Positions 35,114-44,557 of a DNA stretch of 54,265 bases are shown here, piece after piece. Each line of letters begins with the position of its first letter. Positions within the stretch are counted from its first letter, which is position 1. The stretch is from positions 1 through 54,265 of the forward strand of contig CAAGDP010000207.1 of the NCBI GenBank assembly GCA_900768635.1, given 5' to 3'. The DNA is from Enterobacterales bacterium (GTDB taxonomy: Bacteria > Pseudomonadota > Gammaproteobacteria > Enterobacterales > Succinivibrionaceae). The translations under genes and the position numbers were made by a program. The notes beneath the pieces were generated by a model. That model saw only the letters and a program-made list of their open reading frames with translations, was not told where the DNA came from and did no database searches.

Positions 35114-36345
35114 CAGTGACCCTTGCCCTGCATTGCTCCGTACATATCCCACATTGGAGTGAAAATACCCAAAGCCAATACCAGCACCATGGCAGCAACT
35201 ATAATCAGCAAAATCGGCTCGATACGGGCAGTAAGAGCACGCAATTCGAAATCCACTTCCCTATCATAGTAATCAGCGGATTCAATAAGCAGAGTATCCA
35301 CCTGTCCGGTTTCATCACCTACAGCAAACATCTGCAATACCAAAGGTGAAAACATCTGACTGGCAATAGCCGTCTGATACATAGATTCACCCCGTTCCAC
35401 ACCGTCCCGCATGCCCAGTACCTTATTGGAGAGATACTGATTATCCACAGCATCGGCAACTAAAGTCAGGGAAGTATTAAGACCTACACCCGCTCGCAGC
35501 ATAATAGCAAAACTTCTGGAAAAACGGGAAAGCTGGGAGCGCATAAGAATAGATCCCATAATCGGTATTTTAAGCTGCCATTTTCCCCACCACAGTCGGC
35601 CCGGACCGGTCCTGATCCAGTACATCCAGGCTACTGGGGTTCCGATGACAATCAAAGCCACCAGCCAGGAATAGTTCACGAAAAAGTTGGAAACATTGAT
35701 AAGTATTCTGGTGGCCAGAGGTAATTCCACACCAAACTTGCTGAACATATTTGCAAAAATAGGAATTACCCAGATATTCAGCACAATCATAGCCACCACA
35801 ACAAAGCTGATAACTATAATCGGGTAACGCATGGCACTCTTTACCCGACGTTTGGTTTCAACTTCCAGGCTTATATATTCAGCCAACTGCAGAAAAGAAT
35901 CATCCAGACGACCGGTGTTTTCCCCCACATTTATCAGCGCCACAAATAATCTGCTGAAAATCTTGGGAAACCTGTTCATAGCTGATGCCAAAGGCAAACC
36001 ACTGGCCAGATCACTTTCCAGCTGCCGGAGAACTTCCACCAAAGTGGTATTGGTCAGAGTTTCAGACAGGCCATGAATAGCCCGCATAATAGGTATACCG
36101 GCCTTACTCAGGGTGTACATCTGCCGGCAGAACATAAGCAAATCACTCTGTGTAACCCGGGGTTTGAAAAGATGAACCGAAGAGAAAGGAGTTTTTCCTC
36201 CTGAACTTCGATCTTCCTTGATGGACAAAGGTACAACACCACGGCTCACCAATGCCTCAGCCACGGCATTTTCATTTGCCCCGTCCAGCGAACCCTGAAC
36301 AGGAGAACCGGCCTGATTTCTGCCTTTGTAAGTGTATAGGGGCAT
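35113..36345 (-). CDS. mshG: MSHA inner-membrane platform protein MshG
   Basis: 410 residues, GspF/PilC family: N-terminal MPLYTYKGRNQAGSPVQGSLDG, two duplicated cytoplasmic domains (MFCRQMYTLSKAGIPIMRAI and RFSRSFAIMLRAGVGLNTSL) and three membrane segments, ending AMVLVLALGIFTPMWDMYG. Platform for the MSHA pilus. It overlaps mshE by 3 bases and mshF by one. Confidence 0.94.
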   Translation of the reverse strand: MPLYTYKGRNQAGSPVQGSLDGANENAVAEALVSRGVVPLSIKEDRSSGGKTPFSSVHLFKPRVTQSDLLMFCRQMYTLSKAGIPIMRAIHGLSETLTNTTLVEVLRQLESDLASGLPLASAMNRFPKIFSRLFVALINVGENTGRLDDSFLQLAEYISLEVETKRRVKSAMRYPIIVISFVVVAMIVLNIWVIPIFANMFSKFGVELPLATRILINVSNFFVNYSWLVALIVIGTPVAWMYWIRTGPGRLWWGKWQLKIPIMGSILMRSQLSRFSRSFAIMLRAGVGLNTSLTLVADAVDNQYLSNKVLGMRDGVERGESMYQTAIASQMFSPLVLQMFAVGDETGQVDTLLIESADYYDREVDFELRALTARIEPILLIIVAAMVLVLALGIFTPMWDMYGAMQGKGH

Positions 36346-38057
36346 TACTTAACAACCTCAGACAAATGCAAAACTTCCTCCACAGAGGTAATACCATCCA
36401 GAGCATACCGGTAGGCCATCTTCACCAATGGAGAATAATTCGGGTCTTCCTGAGCAACTTTGGCAAAACGTTCAGTATCATTTGAACGTAAAGCATCCAT
36501 CATAGGCGGAGTGATCTCCAGAACCTCAAATACACCGATACGACCGCGGTAACCGGTAAAATTGCAACTCTGACAGCCGCGACCATGCATAAACTTATGT
36601 TCACTTGCGCCCGGGCCAAGTACGGTATCCAGAAAACTCTTGTCTGCAGGATCAAGATGATGCTCTTCCTTACAATACGGACAAATCTTTCTTACCAGAC
36701 GCTGAGCGATAACCGTACGTAATGCGGATGCAACCAGATAACCGGGAGCACCCATATCAATAAGACGCAGAGCTGATGAAATGGCATCATTAGTGTGAAG
36801 TGTGGTAAGAACCAGATGTCCGGTAAGAGCACCCCGCATACCAATTTCCATGGTTTCCTGATCGCGCATTTCTCCCACCAGAATAATATCCGGGTCCTGA
36901 CGAAGTACAGCTCGCAACACAGTTGCAAAAGTTAGTCCGATTTTGGCATTAACCTGAACCTGAGAGATACGTGGCAACCGATATTCCACAGGGTCTTCCG
37001 CGGTAATAATTTTATTGCCGGGAGTGTTAAGTTCGCTTAAGGCTCCGTATAAAGTTGTAGTTTTACCGGAACCGGTAGGACCGGTTACCATAATCATACC
37101 ATGAGGCCGATGAAGCTGTTTTCTGAACAACTCCAATATATCGGCAGGCATACCCACATCATCCAGCTTCAGAAGACCGGCAGACTGATCAAGAAGACGC
37201 ATAACCACCGACTCACCATTCTGAATTGGCATGGTGGACATACGAACATCAATATCGTGACCTTTAACCCTCATCCGGAAACGACCATCCTGAGGAAGAC
37301 GTTTTTCTGAAATATCCAGACCGGCCATAAGCTTAAGACGCAAAACCAGCGCTGGAGCAATCTTCACTTCATTCATAACATTTTCGTGAAGAACACCATC
37401 AATACGCTGACGAATACGCAATACATTTTCATCCGGTTCAATATGAATATCGGAAGCATGAACCTGCACAGCATCCTCAAAGATTGTCCGCAACAGTTTG
37501 ACTACAGTAGCTTCACTTTCAGTGGACACTGTATTGGTCTGACCTATATCAAAGTCACTGCCCTTGTATTCTTCCTGAAGCTGATGGGCAAAACTCTCAA
37601 TCTCCTTAGTTTTACGGTACAACTGATCAAAATACTGCAGTAACTGATCTTCCCGGGCGATGGCCAGTGTTATATCTCTGGGAACCAGAATATTGGTTAT
37701 GAAGTCAATAGCCTGAAGATCCGCCGGATCACTCATCACTACTGTCACCACATTCTGACTGTCCACATTAATGGCAAGAGCTCGAAAACGCCGGGCATGA
37801 ACTTCCGGGATTAATGTTACAGCTTCCGGATCAATTGCCACATGGGAAAGATCCAGATAAGGGATGTTAAGTTGCTGGGAGAGAAAATGAAGCAGTTTTA
37901 CTTCATCAATATATCCCAGCTGGATCAGAGCCTTGCCCAGTTTTAGACCGGATTTTTTCTGATAGGCCAGAGCATTGGTTAGCTGATCGCTGGAAATGAT
38001 GTTCTCTGATACCAGAAGATCACCAAGTCGCATTTTTAGTTTAGGACGCGTTGCCAC
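36345..38057 (-). CDS. mshE: MSHA pilus assembly ATPase MshE
   Basis: 570 residues. The N-terminal MshEN domain has both c-di-GMP half-motifs in tandem: RLGDLLV starting at residue 10 with L26, L30 and Q33, and KLGKALI starting at 39 with L55, L59 and Q62. The RecA-like ATPase follows with Walker A GPTGSGKT, Walker B DPDIILVGEMRD, His box TLHTND, and zinc cysteines CPYC and CQSC. GTG 38057 is preceded by GGAGGG at 9 bases; ATG at residue 9 has no ribosome site and would cut into the c-di-GMP site. Confidence 0.95.
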   Translation of the reverse strand: MATRPKLKMRLGDLLVSENIISSDQLTNALAYQKKSGLKLGKALIQLGYIDEVKLLHFLSQQLNIPYLDLSHVAIDPEAVTLIPEVHARRFRALAINVDSQNVVTVVMSDPADLQAIDFITNILVPRDITLAIAREDQLLQYFDQLYRKTKEIESFAHQLQEEYKGSDFDIGQTNTVSTESEATVVKLLRTIFEDAVQVHASDIHIEPDENVLRIRQRIDGVLHENVMNEVKIAPALVLRLKLMAGLDISEKRLPQDGRFRMRVKGHDIDVRMSTMPIQNGESVVMRLLDQSAGLLKLDDVGMPADILELFRKQLHRPHGMIMVTGPTGSGKTTTLYGALSELNTPGNKIITAEDPVEYRLPRISQVQVNAKIGLTFATVLRAVLRQDPDIILVGEMRDQETMEIGMRGALTGHLVLTTLHTNDAISSALRLIDMGAPGYLVASALRTVIAQRLVRKICPYCKEEHHLDPADKSFLDTVLGPGASEHKFMHGRGCQSCNFTGYRGRIGVFEVLEITPPMMDALRSNDTERFAKVAQEDPNYSPLVKMAYRYALDGITSVEEVLHLSEVVK

Positions 38058-38059
38058 CT

Positions 38060-39103
38060 TTATTTACCCTCCAATTCTGCCAGTCTCTCCTGAGCAAACT
38101 TCCTGGATGCTGACGGCACTCCCACGGTCAAAGCCTGCTTATAATTAGCCCGTGCTGCTGATACAGTTCCCTGGCGATCAAAGGAAATAGCCAGACCAAG
38201 CCACCATTTTCCTTCCTTGGGCATAATGCGTGTCAGTTTACTGTAGGCTTCTACAGCAATAAGCGGTTCATTAAGATCGGTTGCCAGAGAAGCCTCTGTG
38301 GCCAGGTAATCAAGATTATCCGCCGTAGCTCGGGGAGAAAATCCGGTAAGCACGGTAAGAGCCTCCCGGTTGCGATTATTTTCCATTAATATGCGAGCTA
38401 AAAGTAGGCGGTAGTTGGCATAGGCCGGTTGTAATGCTATGCCCTGTTGTAAGATGGTCTGAGCCTGTATCCAGTTTCCTTCCCCATAAGCCAGAGATGC
38501 CAGCTTTTCTCTGGCGGAGGTATTCCGGGGATCCTTAGCCAGAATAGATTGAAAACTATCTTTAGCCTGAGGAATATTACCCTGGGACAGGGCCAATCCC
38601 GCAGCCTTACGATCCAACTCTATTTCCTGATCCAAAGTTAATGTCACCGTCTGAACCTTCATAACCTTCGGTGTATCTTCTTCCCTAGGTGCCGGAGGTG
38701 CTTTAACAGTCTGAGGAGCCGGAGTCTCGGAAGACGGAGGCATAACATTCTCCGGACCGTAGATCTCATCTTCCAGAGCAGCAATATCCTTGTCCTTCAT
38801 AGCAGCGGTCAGGATCCTGTTGTCAGACTCCTCTTTGTTGGTTAGAGCTGAATTATCAAGAGTTACTGAACTCTGGGAAAAAGCATCGTTGTTTGCCATC
38901 TGAACAGATTGGGCATTTTCAGTTTTACCGGAATAATACCACCAGACACCGGCGACAGCTCCAATAAGAAGAACTACAGCAGAACTTAAGGTGATAACCA
39001 GTAATCTGGAGGAGGAAGACGGATTCCCTGGAGTATAGATATTGTTATCTGCCGACTGCTGACGCTGATCCAGATCTTTCAGCATCTTGTTTATTACGCT
39101 CAT
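38060..39103 (-). CDS. mshN: MSHA biogenesis protein MshN (TPR)
   Basis: 347 residues: MSVINKMLKDLDQRQ at the N-terminus (family start), one transmembrane helix (about 34-54), a Pro-rich linker, and a periplasmic TPR region from about residue 160 (LALSQGNIPQAKDSFQSILAKDP, LAYGEGNWIQAQTILQQGIALQP and further repeats). It is thought to support the MshL secretin. It lies 15 bases after mshM. Confidence 0.88.
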   Translation of the reverse strand: MSVINKMLKDLDQRQQSADNNIYTPGNPSSSSRLLVITLSSAVVLLIGAVAGVWWYYSGKTENAQSVQMANNDAFSQSSVTLDNSALTNKEESDNRILTAAMKDKDIAALEDEIYGPENVMPPSSETPAPQTVKAPPAPREEDTPKVMKVQTVTLTLDQEIELDRKAAGLALSQGNIPQAKDSFQSILAKDPRNTSAREKLASLAYGEGNWIQAQTILQQGIALQPAYANYRLLLARILMENNRNREALTVLTGFSPRATADNLDYLATEASLATDLNEPLIAVEAYSKLTRIMPKEGKWWLGLAISFDRQGTVSAARANYKQALTVGVPSASRKFAQERLAELEGK

Positions 39104-39118
39104 GCTAAAACCTCATTG

Positions 39119-40036
39119 TTAGTTCTGCAGGATATACCCCTGATCATACAGCCACCAGAATGCAAAAACCGCCAGAAGAAAAAGTACCATAAGCAGAACC
39201 ACAGGAACTTTGGAACTGCGGTATCGGGCATCAGGAGTATCCTCAATGGCGTACCTGACAGTTTTTTTCTTTATCCGCAGCACACCTGAACCATAAGCTA
39301 ACATCAGACTTTTATGGCAAAGAACATTAATCAGTCTGGGGATTCCCCGACTGGCTTTCCAGATACAGCTGATAGCACCGCCGGTAAAAAGAGGAGCTCC
39401 GCCATAACCTGAAGCATGCAGACGATAGTTGATATATGCACTGGTTTCCATGAGATTAAGTGGTCGGAGCTCATAGGAAAAAGTGATTCGCTGACGCAAC
39501 TGCCGGAACTTTTTCTGAGAGAGCCGTTCATCAAGTTCAGGCTGTCCAAACAACACTATCTGCAGGAGTTTTTCTGATTCCGTCTCTAGATTACCGAACA
39601 GTCTGATAGCTTCCAAAGTCTCATCAGGCAAATCCTGAGCTTCATCAATAAGTACCAGAACTTTCTTACCCCTGCGGTGAGCTTCAATTAAATGACAGTG
39701 TATAGCATCCGTAACTGACAGTTCGTCATTATCCTGCACATCAGGTATTTCCAGCTCCCGCACCAGAGCCACCCGTAACTCGGAAGCGCTGAGATAGGGA
39801 TTAGGCAAGTAGGCAATCTCACAATCCGAGGCAAGCTCGGAATTCATGATTTTGCGCAGCACCAGAGTTTTCCCGGTGCCCACCTCACCTGTAACCTTGA
39901 TAAAACCCTCACCATTTTCTATTGCCACTCTGAGAACTTCCAATGCCTCCTGATGAGGAGGAAGTCCATAATAAAAGCTGGTGTTAGGGGTCAAAGCAAA
40001 GGGCTGTTCCCTTAATCCAAAAAAAGACTCGTACAT
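39119..40036 (-). CDS. mshM: MSHA biogenesis ATPase MshM (ExeA-like)
   Basis: 305 residues, AAA ATPase of the ExeA/GspA group. N-terminal MYESFFGLREQPFALTPNT, Walker A GEVGTGKT near residue 49, Walker B VLIDEAQDLP near 130, and a C-terminal transmembrane helix (about 278-297) with a very short tail, i.e. without the peptidoglycan-binding part of ExeA. Probably helps secretin assembly. Confidence 0.92.
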   Translation of the reverse strand: MYESFFGLREQPFALTPNTSFYYGLPPHQEALEVLRVAIENGEGFIKVTGEVGTGKTLVLRKIMNSELASDCEIAYLPNPYLSASELRVALVRELEIPDVQDNDELSVTDAIHCHLIEAHRRGKKVLVLIDEAQDLPDETLEAIRLFGNLETESEKLLQIVLFGQPELDERLSQKKFRQLRQRITFSYELRPLNLMETSAYINYRLHASGYGGAPLFTGGAISCIWKASRGIPRLINVLCHKSLMLAYGSGVLRIKKKTVRYAIEDTPDARYRSSKVPVVLLMVLFLLAVFAFWWLYDQGYILQN

Positions 40037-40056
40037 GGGATTGTCACTTTAATGAG

Positions 40057-41742
40057 CTACTTTGGATACCACTTTTCCAGAAGCTGATTAGATCTGCGTA
40101 ATTCACTCTTCCAGGTATCTTCTTCCACTACTACAGGTCGAAGCAGAATTACCAGTTCCACCTTGTCAGTTTCCTCAACAGTGTTTTTGAATAATTCACC
40201 CACCACCGGAATATTTCCCAGCAGAGGAACCTTGCTTATACTCTGGCTCTTTCTTTCCTTCATTAGACCGCCAATAATAATAACATCTCCGGAAGATGCC
40301 TTAACAATGGTATCCGTCTCACGAATGGAGGATTTGGCCATAGGTACCGAAATTTTTGACTCTCCAATCTGGAGATTCTTCTGTTGTTCCTGAACTTCAA
40401 TAACAGCAGGATGAATATGCATAACCACCTTGCCTTCGTTATCAATCTGCGGAGTAACATCCAGAGATACACCGGAGAAGAACGGTGTGAACTCCACATC
40501 AGGGCTGGACTGAGATGTAGATGAATTGGTTATGGTGTTAGAAGAAACACTGGTAACAAAGTATTCATCTTCACCAACCTTAATAACAGCTTTCTGATTG
40601 TTGGTGGCGGTGATCCGCGGACTGGAAAGAATACTTACATCACCCTGAGTCTGAAGTAAATTAACTGCAGCATTAATGGTGGAACCGTCAGTAAATTTAA
40701 TACCAACCACATTGCCTAAGGTAGAGGATATGATATTTGCTGGATTAAATCCGCTGGTATTGGAATTTAAAAAGTCCACCCCGCTGGAAGTGTCTTCAAA
40801 ATTACCGGTGTTATTGGCTGACCAGTGTTTGTTATGACTGTTACTGCCTAATAATGACCAGTTAATACCATGCTGGAATCCTTCCGAAAGGGATACTTCC
40901 AGAACTTTGGCTTCAATAAGCACCTGACGGTTCATTCGTTTGGTGGCACTGTCCAGGAAAGTTCTGATAGCCTTAAGTTCGGAAGGTGTGGCACTTACCA
41001 CAACCAGACCTGATTCAGGATTAACTATAACACTCTTTCCTTCTCCCTTACCTATAAATGTTTTCAGAGAACTCTCCAGGCTGGTCCAGAAATCATGTTC
41101 AGTCTGGGTGGAAACACTTGTTCCGGAATCACTGCTGAAACTGTCACTGTCGGAATTATCAGAGCTACTGGAACTGCTGGAGGATGAGGAACTGGATGAA
41201 TCACTGTCACTGTCTTCATCCTTAGTGGCGATACTGCCGGTTGTTATATTCAGAGAAGACTGACCTGAACGTTTCACCTGCAGATAATCCACTGCAAAGG
41301 TTTCAGTTCTCACACCATATGGGTAGACATAAAAAATCTTACCTTTCTGCTCAATATCAAAACCGTACATGCTGGCTATGGAATTCAGAACTTCACCTAT
41401 GGTTACATTCTGCAAATCAACACTTATGGTGCCAACCACCTGTGGATGAACAATAATGCTGTAATTACTGTCAGTAACCAGAGATGCAAAGAATTCCTTG
41501 GCTTCTACATTCTGTGCCTGAACATGAAAACGTCTGGAAGTGGCATATACAGAACTGTCGCCGGTTAATGGATTAGGCACCCTCATTTCGCTTGCCACAT
41601 CCCGAGGTATTTCCACATTATGAGTGGCAATAGCATTCTTAAGCTCATCCTTAACAGTATCAGGACTAGGATGATGATAGGCACAGCCGCCGAGGGCAGT
41701 TAATGCGGACATTGCCAATATGCTTTTCAGAAATCCTTTCAT
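40057..41742 (-). CDS. mshL: MSHA outer-membrane secretin MshL
   Basis: 561 residues. A lipoprotein signal peptide with lipobox ALGGC precedes an N-terminal secretin/TonB short domain (FFASLVTDSNYSIIVHPQVVGTISVDLQNV), an N1-like domain, and the secretin core ending VPLLGNIPVVGELFKNTVEETDKVELVILLRPVVV. Between them is a tract of about 35 residues made almost only of Ser and Asp. ATG 41742 gives a standard signal peptide; an in-frame ATG at 41766 is possible. Confidence 0.94.
   Translation of the reverse strand: MKGFLKSILAMSALTALGGCAYHHPSPDTVKDELKNAIATHNVEIPRDVASEMRVPNPLTGDSSVYATSRRFHVQAQNVEAKEFFASLVTDSNYSIIVHPQVVGTISVDLQNVTIGEVLNSIASMYGFDIEQKGKIFYVYPYGVRTETFAVDYLQVKRSGQSSLNITTGSIATKDEDSDSDSSSSSSSSSSSSSDNSDSDSFSSDSGTSVSTQTEHDFWTSLESSLKTFIGKGEGKSVIVNPESGLVVVSATPSELKAIRTFLDSATKRMNRQVLIEAKVLEVSLSEGFQHGINWSLLGSNSHNKHWSANNTGNFEDTSSGVDFLNSNTSGFNPANIISSTLGNVVGIKFTDGSTINAAVNLLQTQGDVSILSSPRITATNNQKAVIKVGEDEYFVTSVSSNTITNSSTSQSSPDVEFTPFFSGVSLDVTPQIDNEGKVVMHIHPAVIEVQEQQKNLQIGESKISVPMAKSSIRETDTIVKASSGDVIIIGGLMKERKSQSISKVPLLGNIPVVGELFKNTVEETDKVELVILLRPVVVEEDTWKSELRRSNQLLEKWYPK
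41114..41220 (-). repeat. Ser/Asp low-complexity tract within mshL
   Basis: This part of mshL codes for an uninterrupted Ser/Asp run (13 consecutive Ser near its middle, flanked by DSD pairs). The codons vary (TCC, TCA, AGT, AGC, TCT), so it is selected at protein level rather than a simple DNA slippage repeat. Confidence 0.8.
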
Positions 41743-41790
41743 TTTTAATCTCGCAAATATTTTCATTCCGGTTCAGCCGTCCCCTGATGA

Positions 41791-42111
41791 TTATTTCAGG
41801 ACAGCACCGTTTTTGTACAAAGTCAGATTAAGCTTTTCAGTACCGTTATCCAGTTCCACGTTACCACGGGTTATTTTACTGACAGTATAGCCGTTAAGCT
41901 GCTCGCCCACATGGAGCGCCTTACCGTTAATTACTGCATAAGGACGACTGGTAATGTAGATAGCGTCAAGATCCCATTCTCCCTTCTGTTGAACAGACTC
42001 GGATATAAGAGCACCCGACTGAAAATTCAGAGGAACCGTTGGATCCCGCAGCATATCTGCTCCGGCACAGAGAGGCATCAGCAATGCCAGCCAAAATAAA
42101 TATCTAGCCAC
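41791..42111 (-). CDS. mshK: MSHA biogenesis protein MshK
   Basis: 106 residues with a signal peptide ending CAGA, then DMLRDPTVPLNF (the MshK/PilP-like start) and a small beta domain with LDAIYITSRPYAVINGKALHVGE. Probably links the inner-membrane complex to MshL. GTG 42111 has AAGGA 8 bases upstream; the start overlaps the mshJ stop by 8 bases. Confidence 0.86.
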   Translation of the reverse strand: MARYLFWLALLMPLCAGADMLRDPTVPLNFQSGALISESVQQKGEWDLDAIYITSRPYAVINGKALHVGEQLNGYTVSKITRGNVELDNGTEKLNLTLYKNGAVLK

Positions 42112-42823
42112 TGATAAAATCCTTGCTGTTACTCAAAGTATAAACATTAATTTCAATTCGACCCTTAGGATAAGTTTTCAACTCATAGGAAAACTCGCCC
42201 CAGATAAACTTTTTATCCAGATTCTCCAAAATCTGCAGATAACGCATTGCATCCAGATAATTGCCCATAAGTACAATCCGGGTACCGTGACGATACAGAG
42301 ACGCCTTGGTTTTGGGATCTTCTGCAATAACCGTAGGTTCAACGCTACTTACGGAAACCACCTCCAGCGCACCTACATCAGCCAACACTTCCTGAAGAGT
42401 TACAGGCATATCAAATGCAGGTATAAAATCAGCAGTTACTTCAGACAGACTTTTGGTAAGGTCCTGAGTTTTGCTGCGGAGCTTTTCAATCTCCTGACGC
42501 ATTGCCACCGCAGGATCCTGCTGAACTTTAATAGTAAGCTCATTGAGAACATTTTCAGTGGTACTGAACTGCTCCTGCAGATTGTAGTATGTTTCCTTTA
42601 AATCTTTGATTTTTTTAACCGCAGGCTCTACACCGTAGGTATAGGCAGGAAGAATAATTACTACCAGAAGAGCCAGCAGAATCAGAAACTGATCTCTTTT
42701 AGACTGCTTAAGAAACTTGGCGTTAAGATCACTTAAAGCACCTTTTTCCGCACTTTTTGCTTTAGTACCTTTGGCTGATTTGGCTGCAAAGACATTCTTC
42801 CTATTCTGGAGAGATTTAATCAT
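42104..42823 (-). CDS. mshJ: MSHA biogenesis protein MshJ (PilO-like)
   Basis: 239 residues: cytoplasmic basic N-terminus, one transmembrane helix (about 46-64), a coiled coil, then a PilO-like periplasmic domain. AAGGAGG directly abuts ATG 42829 but is 6 bases from ATG 42823, so I start at the latter. It overlaps the PilN-like gene by 8 bases. Confidence 0.86.
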   Translation of the reverse strand: MIKSLQNRKNVFAAKSAKGTKAKSAEKGALSDLNAKFLKQSKRDQFLILLALLVVIILPAYTYGVEPAVKKIKDLKETYYNLQEQFSTTENVLNELTIKVQQDPAVAMRQEIEKLRSKTQDLTKSLSEVTADFIPAFDMPVTLQEVLADVGALEVVSVSSVEPTVIAEDPKTKASLYRHGTRIVLMGNYLDAMRYLQILENLDKKFIWGEFSYELKTYPKGRIEINVYTLSNSKDFISG

Positions 42824-43493
42824 TATCATCCTCCTTGCTCATATCATCAGATAAATCCTCCTTTCCGGATACCTGTACCGATGATTTGGTTTCAATATTA
42901 GGATTAAATCCCGTCAGTTTGAAACTCAGGGGACTAGGAGTCTGAGAAGTTTCATCTTTACCAACCTCAATGGAGGCAAAAGACAGCTGATGCAGCACAT
43001 CCAACTGTTTAAAACGTTCCACAAAAGCCGGAACCTCACTGCCTTTTAAAGTCTTTCCCTCAATACTTACCACCTTTCCGGAGGCGGTGATCTTTTCCAG
43101 AGCCATATTAGCCGAGCATGCTTCAGCCAGCTCCATAAGCAAACTGGAATAATGTATGGTTCCTGCGGTTTTTACATCCTTCAGAGCTTTCATAATTATC
43201 TTCAGCGAGCGGTAGCGGTTTTTGGTCTGTTCCAGTTCTGCTTTCAAAGCAACATCACTCTGCATAGAGGAAATCCGATCCCGAAGAACTTCAACCTGAA
43301 CTTCAAGCTGGGTTATCTGGTCCTGCATCTTCTGATTAGCAACCTGCTGTGTGGTTATGGATGATCGTACATAAAACACCCAACTCACCATTACTGCCAG
43401 AACAATTAAGCAGATCAGAATCAACCGGGGAACAGTTAACAATTCCCGGGCAGGTCTGAATTCAGGAAGATATAAATTGATGCGGGTCTTCAT
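42816..43493 (-). CDS. mshI2: MSHA PilN-like protein (MshI2)
   Basis: 225 residues, PilN family: the conserved N-terminal KTRINLYLPEFRP tail that binds the PilM-like partner, one transmembrane helix (about 24-43), a coiled coil (about 48-95) and a periplasmic domain. It overlaps mshI by 4 bases (ATGA). In many Vibrio annotations this gene is called mshI2 or left unnamed. Confidence 0.85.
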   Translation of the reverse strand: MKTRINLYLPEFRPARELLTVPRLILICLIVLAVMVSWVFYVRSSITTQQVANQKMQDQITQLEVQVEVLRDRISSMQSDVALKAELEQTKNRYRSLKIIMKALKDVKTAGTIHYSSLLMELAEACSANMALEKITASGKVVSIEGKTLKGSEVPAFVERFKQLDVLHQLSFASIEVGKDETSQTPSPLSFKLTGFNPNIETKSSVQVSGKEDLSDDMSKEDDND

Positions 43494-44389
43494 TGTGAGC
43501 TTTTATCCTTGTTATTCAGAAGTGCCAGCAAAGGCAAATATATAGCCGGCTTATCATAATGCCTTTCCAGTCCCGCATAAGGGCTGAGCAAAAATGTCTG
43601 AGTAAGATATTCGGTGATTTTTTCCCGTTCCTGAGTATCAACAGCCAGAGTAATATAATGAGGTTGCGGAATTTTCAACTGTGATACCACATAATCAATG
43701 GAACGCTGCATTTCCAGTGAAAGATTTTCCAGAACATCAAGCGAAAGAGCTCCGGAAAGATACTTAGGTAAATCGGAAAAGCCACGGATATTGCGTACCA
43801 TATAAAGTCTGGAATGCCAGATGATTAAAAAGGTAAGTTCATATCCGTCAGGTTGATAAAGAACTAGATGAGGCTTGTCATCATCCTCTGTTTCCGGAAT
43901 AAAAAGATCAGCAAGTGCTAAATTTTCGGAAGTAAAGATTTCAACACTGCCAAAAGACTGAACAGTTTCGGCTACGGTTTTGATCAGATCCCTGGAGACA
44001 GCTACCGCCATAATTTTCTCATTAGGATAAGTGGGAGCCTTGGGCATGTCTATATAATCCACCACCAGATTATTTACCGACTCCTGAACAAAATCCTTAA
44101 TTGCCCAGGGTACCGCCCCTTGCAATTCCTGTTCTGGAACATTCGGCTTATCAATCTGAATTTCCCGATATAGTCCATTCATAAAAACTACGGAAACTGA
44201 AGCTTTGCCGCCTAATCCGGAGGATTCAAGACATTCTCTGATCGCAGCAGCCTTTTCTGCATTATCGGCAGCATCCTTCTTAATGAATTGGTCCTGTTCA
44301 CGGGAGGATATAAACAGCACAGAAGAGGGACTAATACCGATAATCGCCTTTTCTGAGTGTTTTTTGGAGCCAAAAAGAAAATTAAACAT
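43490..44389 (-). CDS. mshI: MSHA biogenesis protein MshI (PilM-like)
   Basis: 299 residues, cytoplasmic actin-like fold. Family features: QELQGAVPWAIKDFV, NNLVVDYIDMP, and LEMQRSIDYVVSQLKIP near the C-terminus. First gene of the MSHA assembly half. The AT-rich 168 bases upstream should contain its promoter. Confidence 0.88.
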   Translation of the reverse strand: MFNFLFGSKKHSEKAIIGISPSSVLFISSREQDQFIKKDAADNAEKAAAIRECLESSGLGGKASVSVVFMNGLYREIQIDKPNVPEQELQGAVPWAIKDFVQESVNNLVVDYIDMPKAPTYPNEKIMAVAVSRDLIKTVAETVQSFGSVEIFTSENLALADLFIPETEDDDKPHLVLYQPDGYELTFLIIWHSRLYMVRNIRGFSDLPKYLSGALSLDVLENLSLEMQRSIDYVVSQLKIPQPHYITLAVDTQEREKITEYLTQTFLLSPYAGLERHYDKPAIYLPLLALLNNKDKSSQ

Positions 44390-44515
44390 AATTGATGCTC
44401 AATATATAAACAATATCCAGTCTATTCCTATTCTAATACATACCAATGATTCTACATAATATTTTTATGAAGTATGGAGGACTAAACTCTAGTTTTGAGA
44501 CAGCTGGCAACCTAT

Positions 44516-44533
44516 TTACCGCTTAAGTGGTAA
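44516..44533. repeat. 18-bp near-perfect palindrome between darP and mshI
   Basis: TTACCGCTTAAGTGGTAA differs from its reverse complement at one base pair (C/T against G/A). It lies 25 bases after the darP stop and about 130 bases upstream of mshI. No loop or T tract, so an operator-like site for mshI is as likely as a termination signal. Confidence 0.4.
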
Positions 44534-44557
44534 CAATGGCGATTTTTTATTATGAAA

